A stretch of DNA of 64,000 bases from a bacterium (GCA_905221385.1 CAJNCV010000007.1:33350-97349); one strand, 5' to 3'; positions 9,152 through 18,530 are shown, counted from the first letter of the stretch. A program made the numbers and translations. The notes: generated by a model from the sequence alone, not told the origin.

Positions 9152-10408
9152 ATGGAGACTGTATTACTACTATTATTAATTGCCAACCTAGCTGGACTCT
9201 TTCTGATTTGGCAAAGGCAGGATAAGCAAGACAAGTACCTAGCCAAGAGCTTGGAGGATCAAGCAGACAATCTTTCAGATCAACTGGATTATCGCTTTGA
9301 ACAAGCCAGACAAGCCAGCCAGTTAGACCAAAAAGATTTGGAAGTGGCTGTCAGCGACCGTTTGCAGGAAGTGCGAATCGAACTGCATCAAGGTCTGACT
9401 CAGGTCCGTCAAGAAATGACAGATAATATCCTTCAAACCAGAGACAAGACCGACCAACGTCTCCAAGCCTTGCAAGAATCAAATGAGCAACGTTTGGAAC
9501 AAATGCGTCAGACGGTCGAGGAAAAGTTGGAAAAGACATTACAGACACGCTTGCAAGCCTCCTTCGAGACAGTTTCCAAACAACTGGAGTCTGTCAATCG
9601 TGGTCTTGGAGAGATGCAGACAGTTGCCCGCGATGTCGGTGCACTCAACAAGGTTCTCTCTGGAACCAAGACGCGAGGAATTCTGGGAGAATTGCAACTG
9701 GGGCAAATCATTGAAGACATCATGACACCAACCCAGTACGAACGAGAATTTGCAACGGTTGAAAACTCCAGCGAGCGAGTAGAGTACGCCATCAAGTTAC
9801 CTGGACAGGGCGACCAGGAATATGTCTATTTGCCGATTGACTCCAAGTTTCCACTGGCGGATTATTACCGCTTAGAAGAAGCTTATGAAGCAGGCGATAA
9901 GGACGAAATCGAACGTTGTCGTAAGTCACTCCTAACAAGCGTCAAGCGTTTTGCCAAGGATATCAAGAGCAAGTACTTGGCACCACCTCGGACGACCAAT
10001 TTTGGAGTCTTGTTTGTTCCGACAGAAGGACTTTACTCAGAAATCGTCCGCAATCCGGTCTTCTTTGATGATTTGAGACGGGAGGAGCAGATTATTGTCG
10101 CAGGTCCAAGTACCCTATCAGCCCTGCTTAACTCTCTATCAGTTGGCTTCAAAACTCTCAATATCCAAAAGAGTGCTGACCATATCAGTAAGACCCTTGC
10201 CAGTGTCAAGACCGAGTTTGGCAAGTTCGGGGGAATTTTGGTTAAGGCACAAAAGCATCTCCAACATGCTTCGGGCAATATTGATGAATTATTGAACCGT
10301 CGTACCACAGCTATCGAGCGGACGCTCCGTCACATTGAGTTATCAGAAGGTGAGCCTGCGCTTGATCTACTCCATTTCCAAGAAGATGAGGAAGAATATG
10401 AAGATTAG
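9152..10408 (+). CDS. rmuC: DNA recombination protein RmuC
   Basis: RmuC-family protein, a putative nuclease-fold factor that limits rearrangements at inverted repeats. It has one N-terminal membrane helix (about residues 2-18), a long Q/E/R-rich coiled coil to about residue 150, then the conserved core with RGILGELQL, YLPIDSKFPLADYY and VLFVPTEGLY. The start at 9152 has AGGAGGT directly upstream, giving 418 residues. It begins right after the thiN stop and overlaps yhaM by 11 bases. Confidence 0.92.
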   Translation: METVLLLLLIANLAGLFLIWQRQDKQDKYLAKSLEDQADNLSDQLDYRFEQARQASQLDQKDLEVAVSDRLQEVRIELHQGLTQVRQEMTDNILQTRDKTDQRLQALQESNEQRLEQMRQTVEEKLEKTLQTRLQASFETVSKQLESVNRGLGEMQTVARDVGALNKVLSGTKTRGILGELQLGQIIEDIMTPTQYEREFATVENSSERVEYAIKLPGQGDQEYVYLPIDSKFPLADYYRLEEAYEAGDKDEIERCRKSLLTSVKRFAKDIKSKYLAPPRTTNFGVLFVPTEGLYSEIVRNPVFFDDLRREEQIIVAGPSTLSALLNSLSVGFKTLNIQKSADHISKTLASVKTEFGKFGGILVKAQKHLQHASGNIDELLNRRTTAIERTLRHIELSEGEPALDLLHFQEDEEEYED

Positions 10409-11339
10409 TCACATGAAAAAAGATGAGCTGTTTGAAGGTTTTTACCTGATTAAGTCAGCTGACCTAAGACAGACGCGTGCTGGGAAAAATTACCTAGCCT
10501 TTACCTTCCAAGACGATAGTGGCGAGATTGAAGGGAAACTCTGGGATGCCCAACCTCATAACGTTGAGGCCTTTACCGCAGGGAAAGTGGTCCACATGCA
10601 GGGGCGCAGAGAAGTTTATAACAACACTCCTCAAGTCAATCAAATTACTCTTCGCTTGCCTCAGCTTGGGGAACCCAACGATCCAGCTGACTTCAAGGTT
10701 AAATCTCCAGTTGATGTCAAGGAAATCCGTGACTACATGTCACAAATGATTTTCAAGATTGAAAATCCTGTCTGGCAGCGTATCGTTCGCAGTCTCTACA
10801 CCAAGTATGATAAGGAATTCTACTCCTATCCAGCTGCCAAGACCAACCACCATGCCTTTGAAACGGGTTTGGCCTATCATACAGCAACCATGGTGCGCTT
10901 GGCAGATGCCATTAGCGAGATCTATCCTCAGCTCAACAAGAGCCTGCTTTATGCGGGGATTATGTTGCATGACTTGGCCAAGGTTATTGAGTTGACGGGA
11001 CCAGACCAGACGGAGTACACAGTGCGAGGCAATCTACTTGGACATATCGCTCTGGTTGATAGTGAAATTACCAAGACAGTCATGGAACTAGGCATCGATG
11101 ATACTAGAGAAGAAGTGGTGCTACTGCGCCATGTTATCCTCAGTCACCATGGCTTGCTGGAGTATGGAAGTCCAGTCCGTCCACGCGTTATGGAGGCAGA
11201 GATTATTCATATGATTGACAATCTAGATGCCAGCATGATGATGATGTCAACGGCTCTAGCTTTGGTGGACAAAGGAGAGATGACCAATAAAATCTTCGCT
11301 ATGGACAATCGTTCCTTCTATAAACCAGATTTAGATTAA
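10398..11339 (+). CDS. yhaM: 3'-5' exoribonuclease YhaM (CMP-binding factor 1)
   Basis: An N-terminal OB fold (about residues 10-90) is followed by an HD domain with H-HAFETGLAYHTATM, MLHDLAK and the later ILSHHGLLEYG. YhaM/Cbf1 trims RNA 3' ends, including small RNAs in streptococci. The ATG at 10398 lies inside the 3' end of rmuC and gives 313 residues, matching the family. A strong terminator follows, so this closes the rsmA-to-yhaM operon. Confidence 0.93.
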   Translation: MKISHMKKDELFEGFYLIKSADLRQTRAGKNYLAFTFQDDSGEIEGKLWDAQPHNVEAFTAGKVVHMQGRREVYNNTPQVNQITLRLPQLGEPNDPADFKVKSPVDVKEIRDYMSQMIFKIENPVWQRIVRSLYTKYDKEFYSYPAAKTNHHAFETGLAYHTATMVRLADAISEIYPQLNKSLLYAGIMLHDLAKVIELTGPDQTEYTVRGNLLGHIALVDSEITKTVMELGIDDTREEVVLLRHVILSHHGLLEYGSPVRPRVMEAEIIHMIDNLDASMMMMSTALALVDKGEMTNKIFAMDNRSFYKPDLD

Positions 11340-11347
11340 TAATTTAA

Positions 11348-11388
11348 GAAAAACGAGCATTTTTTACGCAATAATGTTCGTTTTTTTA
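11348..11388 (+). terminator. yhaM operon terminator
   Basis: AAAACGAGCATT (11350-11361) pairs with AATGTTCGTTTT (11373-11384) with one G-U pair, followed by a T run. Confidence 0.85.
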
Positions 11389-11396
11389 TGTGAATA

Positions 11397-11405
11397 TGGT
11401 ATAAT
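11397..11405 (+). promoter_or_regulatory. purR extended -10 promoter
   Basis: TGGTATAAT, with TATAAT at 11400-11405, lies 38 bases before the purR start. Confidence 0.65.
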
Positions 11406-11443
11406 GGATAAAATATCAAAATTAAATGGAATGGTAAATAAAA

Positions 11444-12271
11444 ATGAAATTAAGAAGAAGTGATCGGATGGTTGTCATTTCCAACTATTTGATTAATAAT
11501 CCATACAAACTAACAAGTCTCAACACCTTTGCAGAAAAGTACGAATCTGCCAAATCATCGATTTCAGAGGATATCGTGATTATCAAGCGTGCCTTTGAGG
11601 AAATCGAAATCGGTCATATTCAGACTGTGACTGGAGCAGGTGGTGGCGTTATCTTTACACCATCAATCTCGAGTCATGAAGCCAAAGAAATGATCGCAGA
11701 CTTGCGTGACAAACTTTCAGAAAGTGACCGTATCTTGCCGGGCGGCTATATCTACCTGTCTGATCTGCTTAGTACGCCTGCCATTTTGAAAAATATTGGG
11801 CGCATCATTGCCAAGAGCTTTATGGACCAAAAAATCGATGCCGTTATGACAGTAGCAACAAAAGGTGTGCCACTCGCAAATGCAGTTGCCAATGTCCTCA
11901 ATGTTCCATTTGTCATTGTGCGTCGTGACTTGAAAATTACCGAAGGTTCAACGGTCAGCGTCAACTATGTTTCAGGTTCCAGTGGTGACCGCATTGAGAA
12001 AATGTTCCTTTCAAAACGCAGTCTCAAGGCAGGCAGTCGTGTCTTGATCGTGGATGACTTCTTGAAAGGCGGCGGAACTGTCAACGGGATGATTAGTCTC
12101 TTGCGTGAGTTTGATTCAGAGTTGGCTGGTGTCGCAGTCTTTGCAGACAATGCCCAAGAAGAACGTGAAAAGCAGTTTGATTACAAGTCACTCTTGAAGG
12201 TTACCAATATTGATGTTAAGAACCAATCCATCAATGTCGAGATTGGAAATATCTTTGACGAAGACAAATAA
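11444..12271 (+). CDS. purR: Purine regulator PurR
   Basis: PurR of Gram-positives has an N-terminal winged helix and a phosphoribosyltransferase-like domain that senses PRPP. Here residues 1-75 hold the winged-helix part (LRRSDRMVVISNYL). The C-terminal PRPP loop is VLIVDDFLKGGGTVNGM. Length is 275 residues. In lactic streptococci this protein activates purine genes when PRPP is high. It has its own promoter and a terminator at about 12283-12315. Confidence 0.93.
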   Translation: MKLRRSDRMVVISNYLINNPYKLTSLNTFAEKYESAKSSISEDIVIIKRAFEEIEIGHIQTVTGAGGGVIFTPSISSHEAKEMIADLRDKLSESDRILPGGYIYLSDLLSTPAILKNIGRIIAKSFMDQKIDAVMTVATKGVPLANAVANVLNVPFVIVRRDLKITEGSTVSVNYVSGSSGDRIEKMFLSKRSLKAGSRVLIVDDFLKGGGTVNGMISLLREFDSELAGVAVFADNAQEEREKQFDYKSLLKVTNIDVKNQSINVEIGNIFDEDK

Positions 12272-12282
12272 GAGATAGAACT

Positions 12283-12315
12283 AAAGGTTGGAACGATTGT
12301 CCCAGCCTTTCTTTG
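12283..12315 (+). terminator. purR terminator
   Basis: AAAGGTTGG (12283-12291) pairs with CCAGCCTTT (12302-12310), followed by CTTT. Confidence 0.7.
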
Positions 12316-12337
12316 CAAATAGAATAGAAGGAAGCTT

Positions 12338-13594
12338 ATGAAAATACCATTTATCAGCCGAGAAGATTTAGAAACGATTGTTTCCGAATTCCCAACACCC
12401 TTTCACTTGTATGATGAGAAGGGGATTCGTGAAAAAGCAAGAGCAGTCAACCAGGCCTTTTCCTGGAACGAGGGATTTAAGGAATATTTTGCAGTCAAGG
12501 CCACCCCAACCCCAGCTATCTTGAAAATTCTCAAAGAGGAAGGTTGCGGTGTGGACTGTTCTAGTTATGTGGAGCTCTTGATGAGCCATAAACTGGATTT
12601 TCCCGGTTCTGAAATCATGTTCTCATCGAACAACACGCCAGACAAGGAATATGCTTATGCGCGTGAATTGGGTGCGACCATTAACTTGGATGCCTTTGAA
12701 GACATTGAACATCTGGAGCGTGCAGCAGGCATTCCAGAAATCATTTCCTGTCGTTATAATCCAGGCGGAGTCTTTGAATTGGGAACAGACATCATGGACA
12801 ATCCTGGGGAAGCCAAGTTTGGGATGACCAAGGACCAGCTTTTTGAAGCCTTTGTTGTTTTGAAAGAAAAAGGAGCTAAGACTTTTGGGATTCATTCCTT
12901 CCTAGCATCCAATACTGTCACCCATCTCTACTACCCAGAGTTGGCTCGTCAGCTTTTTGAATTGGCTGTTGAAATCAAGGAAAAACTGGGTATTTCACTA
13001 GACTTTATCAATCTTTCTGGTGGAATCGGAGTCAACTACCGTCCAGATCAGGAGCCAAATGACATTGCTGTAATTGGTGAGGGAGTTCGTAAGGTTTATG
13101 AGGAAGTCCTTACGCCAGCGGGTCTTGGTCAGGTTAAGATTTTCACAGAATTAGGCCGTTTTATGTTGGCGTCTCATGGAGTTCTCGTCACAAAAGTCAC
13201 TCATAAAAAGAAAACCTACCGTAACTATCTAGGTGTGGATGCATCAGCAGTCAACCTTATGCGCCCAGCCATGTATGGAGCCTACCACCATATCACCAAT
13301 CTGACGCATCCGGATGGCCCTGTTGAGGTGGTAGATGTAGTCGGTTCACTCTGTGAAAACAATGATAAATTTGCCATTAATCGCGAACTGCCTCATACAG
13401 AAATCGGTGATTTACTGGTGATTCATGATACAGGTGCACATGGATTCTCCATGGGTTACCAGTACAATGCCAAACTACGCTCGGCAGAAATCCTTTATAC
13501 TGAAGAAGGGAAAGCCCGTCAAATCCGCCGTGCAGAGCGCCCTGAGGACTATTTCGCAACCTTGTATGGTTTTGATTTTGAATCGGATCATTAA
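12338..13594 (+). CDS. lysA: Diaminopimelate decarboxylase
   Basis: LysA removes CO2 from meso-diaminopimelate to give L-lysine. It is a fold-type III PLP enzyme: the PLP lysine lies in EYFAVKATPTP, the phosphate-binding region in NLSGGIGVNY, and the second-subunit cysteine/aspartate segment in GSLCENNDKF. Length is 418 residues. Related carboxynorspermidine decarboxylases share this fold, but the position and length favour LysA. GAAGGAAGC precedes the ATG. Confidence 0.88.
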   Translation: MKIPFISREDLETIVSEFPTPFHLYDEKGIREKARAVNQAFSWNEGFKEYFAVKATPTPAILKILKEEGCGVDCSSYVELLMSHKLDFPGSEIMFSSNNTPDKEYAYARELGATINLDAFEDIEHLERAAGIPEIISCRYNPGGVFELGTDIMDNPGEAKFGMTKDQLFEAFVVLKEKGAKTFGIHSFLASNTVTHLYYPELARQLFELAVEIKEKLGISLDFINLSGGIGVNYRPDQEPNDIAVIGEGVRKVYEEVLTPAGLGQVKIFTELGRFMLASHGVLVTKVTHKKKTYRNYLGVDASAVNLMRPAMYGAYHHITNLTHPDGPVEVVDVVGSLCENNDKFAINRELPHTEIGDLLVIHDTGAHGFSMGYQYNAKLRSAEILYTEEGKARQIRRAERPEDYFATLYGFDFESDH

Positions 13595-13653
13595 AAGAAA
13601 TTGAAAATGAAAGTGAAAAACAGATTGCTTTCTAAAAAATAGACAAAAAAACC

Positions 13654-13681
13654 TTGTTTTTCACCTTACTCGTGATATAAT
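13654..13681 (+). promoter_or_regulatory. pflA promoter
   Basis: TTGTTT at 13654-13659, a 16-base spacer, and TATAAT at 13676-13681. Confidence 0.65.
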
Positions 13682-13688
13682 AAAACTA

Positions 13689-13701
13689 TAAAACGGTTTC
13701 A
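13689..13701 (-). promoter_or_regulatory. Possible CcpA (cre) site in the pflA leader
   Basis: Read on the minus strand the site is TGAAACCGTTTTA, close to the cre consensus with one poor position. It lies between the -10 box and the ribosome-binding site. Carbon control of pyruvate formate-lyase makes this sensible, but the match is imperfect. Confidence 0.4.
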
Positions 13702-13715
13702 AGGAAGGTGACGAT

Positions 13716-14510
13716 ATGTCTGAAGAAACAATTGACTATGGACAAGTGACAGGAATGGTGCATTCGACAGAGAGTTTTGGGGCAGTAGATGGTCCTGGAA
13801 TTCGGTTTATTGTCTTTTTGCAGGGCTGTCAGATGCGTTGCCAGTACTGCCATAACCCAGACACATGGGCTATGGAGACCAATAAATCACGCGAACGGAC
13901 AGTAGACGATGTCTTGACAGAAGCCCTTCGTTATCGTGGTTTCTGGGGAGACAAGGGAGGAATCACTGTCAGTGGAGGAGAGGCGCTCTTGCAGATTGAT
14001 TTCTTGATTGCCTTTTTTACCAAGGCTAAGGAAAAAGGAATTCACTGTACCTTAGATACCTGTGCCCTTCCTTTCCGTAACACACCACGTTATCTCGAAA
14101 AGTTTAATAAACTCATGGCTGTGACAGATTTGGTTCTCTTGGACATCAAAGAAATCAACGAAGAGCAACACAAGATTGTCACCAGCCAAACCAATAAAAA
14201 CATCTTGGCTTGTGCCCGGTACCTATCAGACATTGGAAAACCTGTTTGGATTCGCCACGTATTGGTTCCAGGATTGACAGATAGAGATGAGGATTTGATT
14301 GAACTTGGTAAATTCGTCAAAACCCTCAAAAACGTTGACAAGTTTGAAATCCTACCTTATCACACTATGGGAGAATTCAAGTGGCGTGAACTTGGGATTC
14401 CCTATTCGCTTGAAGGGGTGAAGCCACCAACGGCAGACCGTGTCAAGAATGCCAAGGAATTGATGGATACAGAAAGCTATCAAGACTATATGAAACGTGT
14501 TCATGGATAA
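13716..14510 (+). CDS. pflA: Pyruvate formate-lyase activating enzyme
   Basis: A radical-SAM protein that installs the glycyl radical on pyruvate formate-lyase during anaerobic mixed-acid fermentation. The cluster motif CxxxCxxC is in GCQMRCQYCHNPDTW, after GAVDGPGIRF. The SAM glycine motif is ITVSGGEALLQ. Length is 264 residues. AAGGAAGGTG precedes the ATG. The pfl gene itself is not adjacent, which is normal in streptococci. Confidence 0.95.
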   Translation: MSEETIDYGQVTGMVHSTESFGAVDGPGIRFIVFLQGCQMRCQYCHNPDTWAMETNKSRERTVDDVLTEALRYRGFWGDKGGITVSGGEALLQIDFLIAFFTKAKEKGIHCTLDTCALPFRNTPRYLEKFNKLMAVTDLVLLDIKEINEEQHKIVTSQTNKNILACARYLSDIGKPVWIRHVLVPGLTDRDEDLIELGKFVKTLKNVDKFEILPYHTMGEFKWRELGIPYSLEGVKPPTADRVKNAKELMDTESYQDYMKRVHG

Positions 14511-14513
14511 AAA

Positions 14514-14543
14514 AGAAGCCCGATGGATATATCGGGCTTTTGT
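14514..14543 (+). terminator. pflA terminator
   Basis: AAGCCCGAT (14516-14524) / ATCGGGCTT (14531-14539) with a short T tail. Confidence 0.75.
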
Positions 14544-14550
14544 GATGCAT

Positions 14551-14581
14551 AAAAAGCCTAGCCTTTCAGCTAAGCTTTTTC
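14551..14581 (-). terminator. yidC terminator (minus strand)
   Basis: Stem AAAAAGCCTAGC / GCTAAGCTTTTT just past the yidC stop. On the minus strand the only non-canonical pair is G-U, and the T run follows. Confidence 0.7.
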
Positions 14582-15520
14582 TTATTTTCTAGAATGTTGT
14601 TTACCAGCATTGCGTTTTTTATGTTTCTTATTAGTCATGATCGCAGTTGCTTGGTTTGGAGTGACATCTTTACGTCCGCCTCCAGTTGAAAATGAACTTG
14701 CTTTTGGTGGATTTTTGGCAAATTCTTCACGAACTTTTTTGCGAAGTTTTGGACGAACAACATAGTTAACGATGAACTGTTGGAGAATCATCATGAAACC
14801 ACCGACAACCCAGTAAAGCGTCACACTGGCTGGTGCGAAGAAGGAGAAGACGACAATCATGAGTGGACTCACGTAAATCATTCTTTTTAGTTGATCTCTT
14901 TGCATCTCGTCTTCTACTCCATGAAGTGAAAGGAGTGATTGGAGATAGTAGAGGATACCAGCGAAAGCGACAAGGAGCAGACTTGGTGAACCAAGATCGA
15001 TACCCAAGAAGGTAGAGCTAGCTACTCCATCAGTGTATTGGGCTGCAAAGTAGATAGCAGAGAAGAAAGGCATTTGAATGAGGATAGGGAAACATCCTAC
15101 ACCACCGAACATGCTGATGCCGTGTTCTTTCTGAGCTGCAAAGAGAGCTTGTTGTGCTTCTAGCTTTTCTTCTTGAGTTGTTGCCTCTTTGAGACGTGTT
15201 TGGTGTGGTTTAAGGACGTGTTTGAGGGCATTCATCTTTTCAGAGTGAAGTGTTGCCTTCCATGATTGGTAGATACCAAGTGGCAAGATAATCAAGCGCA
15301 CGATTATGGTTACGATAATGATAGCCACACCAAAGCCTAGACCTTTATCAGTAGCGAAGTACTTGATAGCCTCAGCCATAGGTGCTCCGATGGTATTCCA
15401 AATCAATCCTGTGGGTTGTCCTGTTGCTTTGTCTACTTGGACACAGCCTGACAAGACGAGTAGCATAGCCACTCCCATAGCAGAGAGGGCAAAACGTTTA
15501 ATAGATTTCAATGTTTTCAT
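14582..15520 (-). CDS. yidC: Membrane protein insertase YidC/Oxa1 family
   Basis: YidC inserts proteins into the cell membrane with or without SecYEG. The N-terminus is a lipoprotein signal with lipobox LVLSGC at about residue 26. Five membrane segments follow, with the conserved IIVRLIILPLG and the hydrophilic loop QKEHGISMFGGVGCFPILIQMPFF. The basic C-terminal tail (KKHKKRN) is typical of Gram-positive YidC2 proteins that contact ribosomes. Length is 312 residues. It is transcribed after acyP and is separated from it by about 70 bases. Confidence 0.95.
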   Translation of the reverse strand: MKTLKSIKRFALSAMGVAMLLVLSGCVQVDKATGQPTGLIWNTIGAPMAEAIKYFATDKGLGFGVAIIIVTIIVRLIILPLGIYQSWKATLHSEKMNALKHVLKPHQTRLKEATTQEEKLEAQQALFAAQKEHGISMFGGVGCFPILIQMPFFSAIYFAAQYTDGVASSTFLGIDLGSPSLLLVAFAGILYYLQSLLSLHGVEDEMQRDQLKRMIYVSPLMIVVFSFFAPASVTLYWVVGGFMMILQQFIVNYVVRPKLRKKVREEFAKNPPKASSFSTGGGRKDVTPNQATAIMTNKKHKKRNAGKQHSRK

Positions 15521-15588
15521 TCCTTCTTTAAAAATTATACCTTTCTATTCTACTGTTTTTTTGTAAAATATACAATAGTTCTGGAGAC

Positions 15589-15867
15589 CTAATTTGCGAC
15601 TTTGAAGTCCGAATAGGATGAAAAGTTGCTCATTTGTACATCTAGATAGGTAACTTTTGAGAAAGGTGTCGGACCTTTTCGGATTTCTTGGATAAATTTT
15701 GCCATAGTGGCAGAGGACTCTGCCTGAGCAAGAATTTCCACTGTGCCATCGTCATTATTCCAAACACGACCAGTGATGCCACCGATTTCAAGCGCTAGAG
15801 TATAAACGCCCCAACGAAAACCAACACCCTGCACCCTGCCTTGGGCAATCATTCTAACCTTTTGCAT
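15589..15867 (-). CDS. acyP: Acylphosphatase
   Basis: A small enzyme that hydrolyses carboxyl-phosphate bonds in acyl phosphates. The 92 residues carry the signature GRVQGVGFRWGVY, with the phosphate-binding arginine, and the catalytic asparagine in GRVWNNDDGTVEI. It lies directly upstream of yidC on the minus strand and back-to-back with the TrmH-family gene, a common streptococcal arrangement. Confidence 0.95.
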   Translation of the reverse strand: MQKVRMIAQGRVQGVGFRWGVYTLALEIGGITGRVWNNDDGTVEILAQAESSATMAKFIQEIRKGPTPFSKVTYLDVQMSNFSSYSDFKVAN

Positions 15868-15885
15868 ACCAAACCCCTTTGATTG

Positions 15886-15894
15886 TGTTATAAT
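15886..15894 (+). promoter_or_regulatory. Extended -10 promoter giving a leaderless mRNA
   Basis: TGTTATAAT, with TATAAT at 15889-15894, ends six bases before the ATG at 15901. Transcription should begin at or within one base of the start codon, and no ribosome-binding site is present. Confidence 0.65.
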
Positions 15895-15900
15895 ATTTCT

Positions 15901-16641
15901 ATGACTATTATAACCTCAAAAGCCAATTCTGTGGTAAAAAATGCCAAGAAATTGCATCAAAAAAAATATCGAAAGTCTGCTTATTTGATTGAAGGCTGGC
16001 ACTTATTCGAAGAAGCTGTTCAAGCTGGAGTGACGATTGAGAAGATTTTTGCCCTAGAGAGCTATAAGGAACAGTTAGCCGCTTTTTCGCAAACAGTCTG
16101 GGTTTCAGAGGAGATTTTGCGGGACTTAGCAGATACGCAAACCCCTCAAGGCATTGTCGCAGTTATTCAAAAAGAAGAAATGGGACTGCCTGATCTCCGT
16201 CAGGGTAAGTTTCTATTTTTAGAAGATGTTCAAGATCCTGGTAATGTTGGCACCATGATTCGGACGGCGGATGCTGCAGGTTTTACAGGGGTCATTATTT
16301 CAGACAAGTCAGCAGATATATACAGTCTCAAGACCCTGCGTTCCATGCAAGGAAGTCATTTTCACTTGCCCATCTATCGTATGCCTCTTGCCACCTTTGT
16401 AGAAGGGGCTAAAAAGAGTGACTTGCCCATTCTGGCAACGACCTTATCTAAAGAATCCAAGGATTATCGTGAGCTTTCTCCCCTAGAGAACTTTGTTTTA
16501 GTCATGGGAAATGAAGGACAGGGGATTAGTCCAATCATGGCTAAGAGTGCTGATCAGCTGGTTCATATTGGCATGAAAGGCCGAGCAGAGAGTCTCAATG
16601 TTGCCATTGCGGCAGGTATTTTGATGTTTTATTTCAGCTAA
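15901..16641 (+). CDS. TrmH/SpoU-family rRNA 2'-O-methyltransferase
   Basis: A SPOUT-class RNA 2'-O-ribose methyltransferase with an N-terminal substrate-binding domain (SKANSVVKNAKKLHQKKYR) and the C-terminal knotted SAM domain. The three SpoU motifs are NVGTMIRTADAAGF, VMGNEGQGIS and SLNVAIAAGIL. From the ATG at 15901 it has 246 residues. Earlier in-frame codons lie inside the promoter. The exact target nucleotide is not readable from sequence. Its mRNA is probably leaderless. Confidence 0.9.
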   Translation: MTIITSKANSVVKNAKKLHQKKYRKSAYLIEGWHLFEEAVQAGVTIEKIFALESYKEQLAAFSQTVWVSEEILRDLADTQTPQGIVAVIQKEEMGLPDLRQGKFLFLEDVQDPGNVGTMIRTADAAGFTGVIISDKSADIYSLKTLRSMQGSHFHLPIYRMPLATFVEGAKKSDLPILATTLSKESKDYRELSPLENFVLVMGNEGQGISPIMAKSADQLVHIGMKGRAESLNVAIAAGILMFYFS

Positions 16642-16654
16642 TTTATAAAATCTT

Positions 16655-16663
16655 TGTTATAAT
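16655..16663 (+). promoter_or_regulatory. BI-1 gene promoter
   Basis: Extended -10 TGTTATAAT, with TATAAT at 16658-16663, lies 33 bases before the ATG. Confidence 0.6.
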
Positions 16664-16696
16664 CAAAACATATTTATAGAGAAAAGGAGAATCAGA

Positions 16697-17380
16697 ATGA
16701 ATCAAACAATTATTCAAGAACGTTCAGGTCTCAATCAATTTTACGCTAAGGTTTATGCCTTTGTGGGACTTGGGATTGGTCTATCAGCTCTCGTGTCAGC
16801 TTTGATGTTGACAGTCTTTCAGACTCAATTGGTCTACTTTTTAATGCATGGCCGTCTCTGGCTAATGATTGCAACTTTTGCAGAACTTGGTCTGGTCTTT
16901 GTTGCGAGTAGCATGGCTACTAAAAACAGTCCAGCAGCTCTCCCAGTATTTTTAATTTATTCTGTTTTAAATGGCTTCACACTTAGCTTTGTCGTAGCCT
17001 TCTATACACCTGGGACCGTCTTATCAGCCTTTGTATCCAGCGCCCTTCTCTTCTTTGTCATGGCAGCAATCGGAATTTTCACTAAGAAAGATTTGAGTGG
17101 AATGGGACGTGCTCTGATGGCTGCGCTTGTTGGCCTCATCATTGCCATGATTGTGAATATTTTCTTAGCTAGTGGTTTCTTTGACTACATGATTAGTATT
17201 GCCATGGTCTTGGTTTTCTCAGGTTTGATTGCTTGGGATAACCAAAAGATTCGCTATGTTTATGAGCAGTCAAGAGGGCAAGTAGCGACAGGTTGGGTCA
17301 TCTCAATGGCGCTCAGCATCTACCTAGACTTTATCAACCTCTTCCTTAGCATTTTACGAATCTTTGGTCGAAACGATTAA
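16697..17380 (+). CDS. Bax inhibitor-1 (YccA/YbhL) family membrane protein
   Basis: A 227-residue integral membrane protein with about seven hydrophobic segments. The BI-1 C-terminal signature is seen in GLIAWDNQKIRYVYEQ and in the terminal helix LSIYLDFINLFLSILRIFG. Bacterial members act as membrane leak channels or interact with FtsH-type quality control; the role in streptococci is not established. AAAAGGAGA precedes the ATG, and a terminator follows. Confidence 0.88.
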   Translation: MNQTIIQERSGLNQFYAKVYAFVGLGIGLSALVSALMLTVFQTQLVYFLMHGRLWLMIATFAELGLVFVASSMATKNSPAALPVFLIYSVLNGFTLSFVVAFYTPGTVLSAFVSSALLFFVMAAIGIFTKKDLSGMGRALMAALVGLIIAMIVNIFLASGFFDYMISIAMVLVFSGLIAWDNQKIRYVYEQSRGQVATGWVISMALSIYLDFINLFLSILRIFGRND

Positions 17381-17390
17381 TGAATGACAG

Positions 17391-17424
17391 AGTCAGTGTT
17401 CAAAAGAGCACTGACTTTTTCTTA
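17391..17424 (+). terminator. Terminator after the BI-1 gene
   Basis: AGTCAGTG (17391-17398) / CACTGACT (17409-17416), followed by TTTTTCTT. Confidence 0.85.
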
Positions 17425-17488
17425 TTTACTCTTTCCTTTTCTTGAAAATAGGTGTATAATGCTTTTAATTAATTTTTTAGGAGTAGTT

Positions 17489-18481
17489 ATGAAGAAAAGC
17501 TTTATTCATCAGCAAGAAGAAATTTCTTTTGTTAAAAACACCTTTACCCAGTATTTGAAAGATAAACTAGAAGTCGTGGAAGTTCAGGGGCCTATCTTGA
17601 GCAAGGTCGGCGATGGGATGCAGGACAACCTGTCCGGTGTCGAACATCCAGTATCTGTCAAGGTTTTGCAGATTCCAGATGAAACCTATGAAGTCGTTCA
17701 CTCACTTGCCAAATGGAAACGCCACACCTTGGCTCGTTTTGGTTTCGGTGAAGGTGAGGGTCTGTTTGTTCACATGAAGGCTCTTCGTCCAGACGAAGAT
17801 TCGCTGGATGCAACCCACTCTGTTTATGTGGACCAGTGGGACTGGGAGAAGGTGATTCCAAATGGTCAACGCAATATTGCCTATCTCAAGGAAACTGTTG
17901 AGAAGATTTATAAGGCTATTCGTCTAACAGAGCTAGCAGTAGAAGCTCGTTATGATATCGAATCTGTCTTGCCAAAACAAATCACCTTTATCCATACGGA
18001 AGAGTTGGTGGAACGCTACCCAGATCTAACACCAAAAGAACGTGAAAATGCAATCTGTAAAGAATTTGGTGCAGTCTTCTTGATCGGTATTGGTGGCGAG
18101 TTGCCTGACGGGAAACCTCATGACGGTCGTGCCCCTGACTATGATGACTGGACAACAGAGTCTGAGAATGGCTACAAGGGACTGAATGGTGATATTCTAG
18201 TTTGGAACGAATCTCTTGGTTGTGCCTTTGAACTTTCTTCTATGGGGATTCGGGTAGATGAGGATACACTTCGTCGCCAAGTGGCTCTTACAGGAGACGA
18301 AGATCGTCTTGAGCTGGAATGGCATAAAGCTTTGCTTAATGGCCTTTTCCCATTGACTATCGGTGGGGGAATCGGACAGTCTCGGATGGCCATGTTCCTT
18401 CTTCGTAAGAAACACATTGGAGAGGTTCAGACCAGTGTCTGGCCTCAAGAAGTCCGCGATACGTACGAAAATATTTTGTAG
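17489..18481 (+). CDS. asnA: Aspartate-ammonia ligase
   Basis: AsnA makes asparagine from aspartate, ammonia and ATP and has a class II aminoacyl-tRNA synthetase-like fold. Seen motifs include [15 protein letters not shown] at the N-terminus, [12 protein letters not shown], and the motif 3-like [23 protein letters not shown]. The ATG at 17489 follows TTAGGAGTAG and gives 330 residues, the expected size. TATAAT lies at 17455-17460. Confidence 0.97.
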   Translation: MKKSFIHQQEEISFVKNTFTQYLKDKLEVVEVQGPILSKVGDGMQDNLSGVEHPVSVKVLQIPDETYEVVHSLAKWKRHTLARFGFGEGEGLFVHMKALRPDEDSLDATHSVYVDQWDWEKVIPNGQRNIAYLKETVEKIYKAIRLTELAVEARYDIESVLPKQITFIHTEELVERYPDLTPKERENAICKEFGAVFLIGIGGELPDGKPHDGRAPDYDDWTTESENGYKGLNGDILVWNESLGCAFELSSMGIRVDEDTLRRQVALTGDEDRLELEWHKALLNGLFPLTIGGGIGQSRMAMFLLRKKHIGEVQTSVWPQEVRDTYENIL

Positions 18482-18483
18482 AG

Positions 18484-18515
18484 AATCGAACCGAAAGGTT
18501 CGGTTTTCTTTCTCT
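18484..18515 (+). terminator. asnA terminator
   Basis: CGAACC (18487-18492) and GGTTCG (18497-18502) with a GAAA loop, then a T-rich tail. Confidence 0.8.
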
Positions 18516-18530
18516 TTTTGCCTATAATTT

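Noticed and set aside
10740-10995. Overlapping open frames on both strands inside yhaM
   Set aside because: They are shadow frames of a well-conserved gene and have no ribosome-binding sites.
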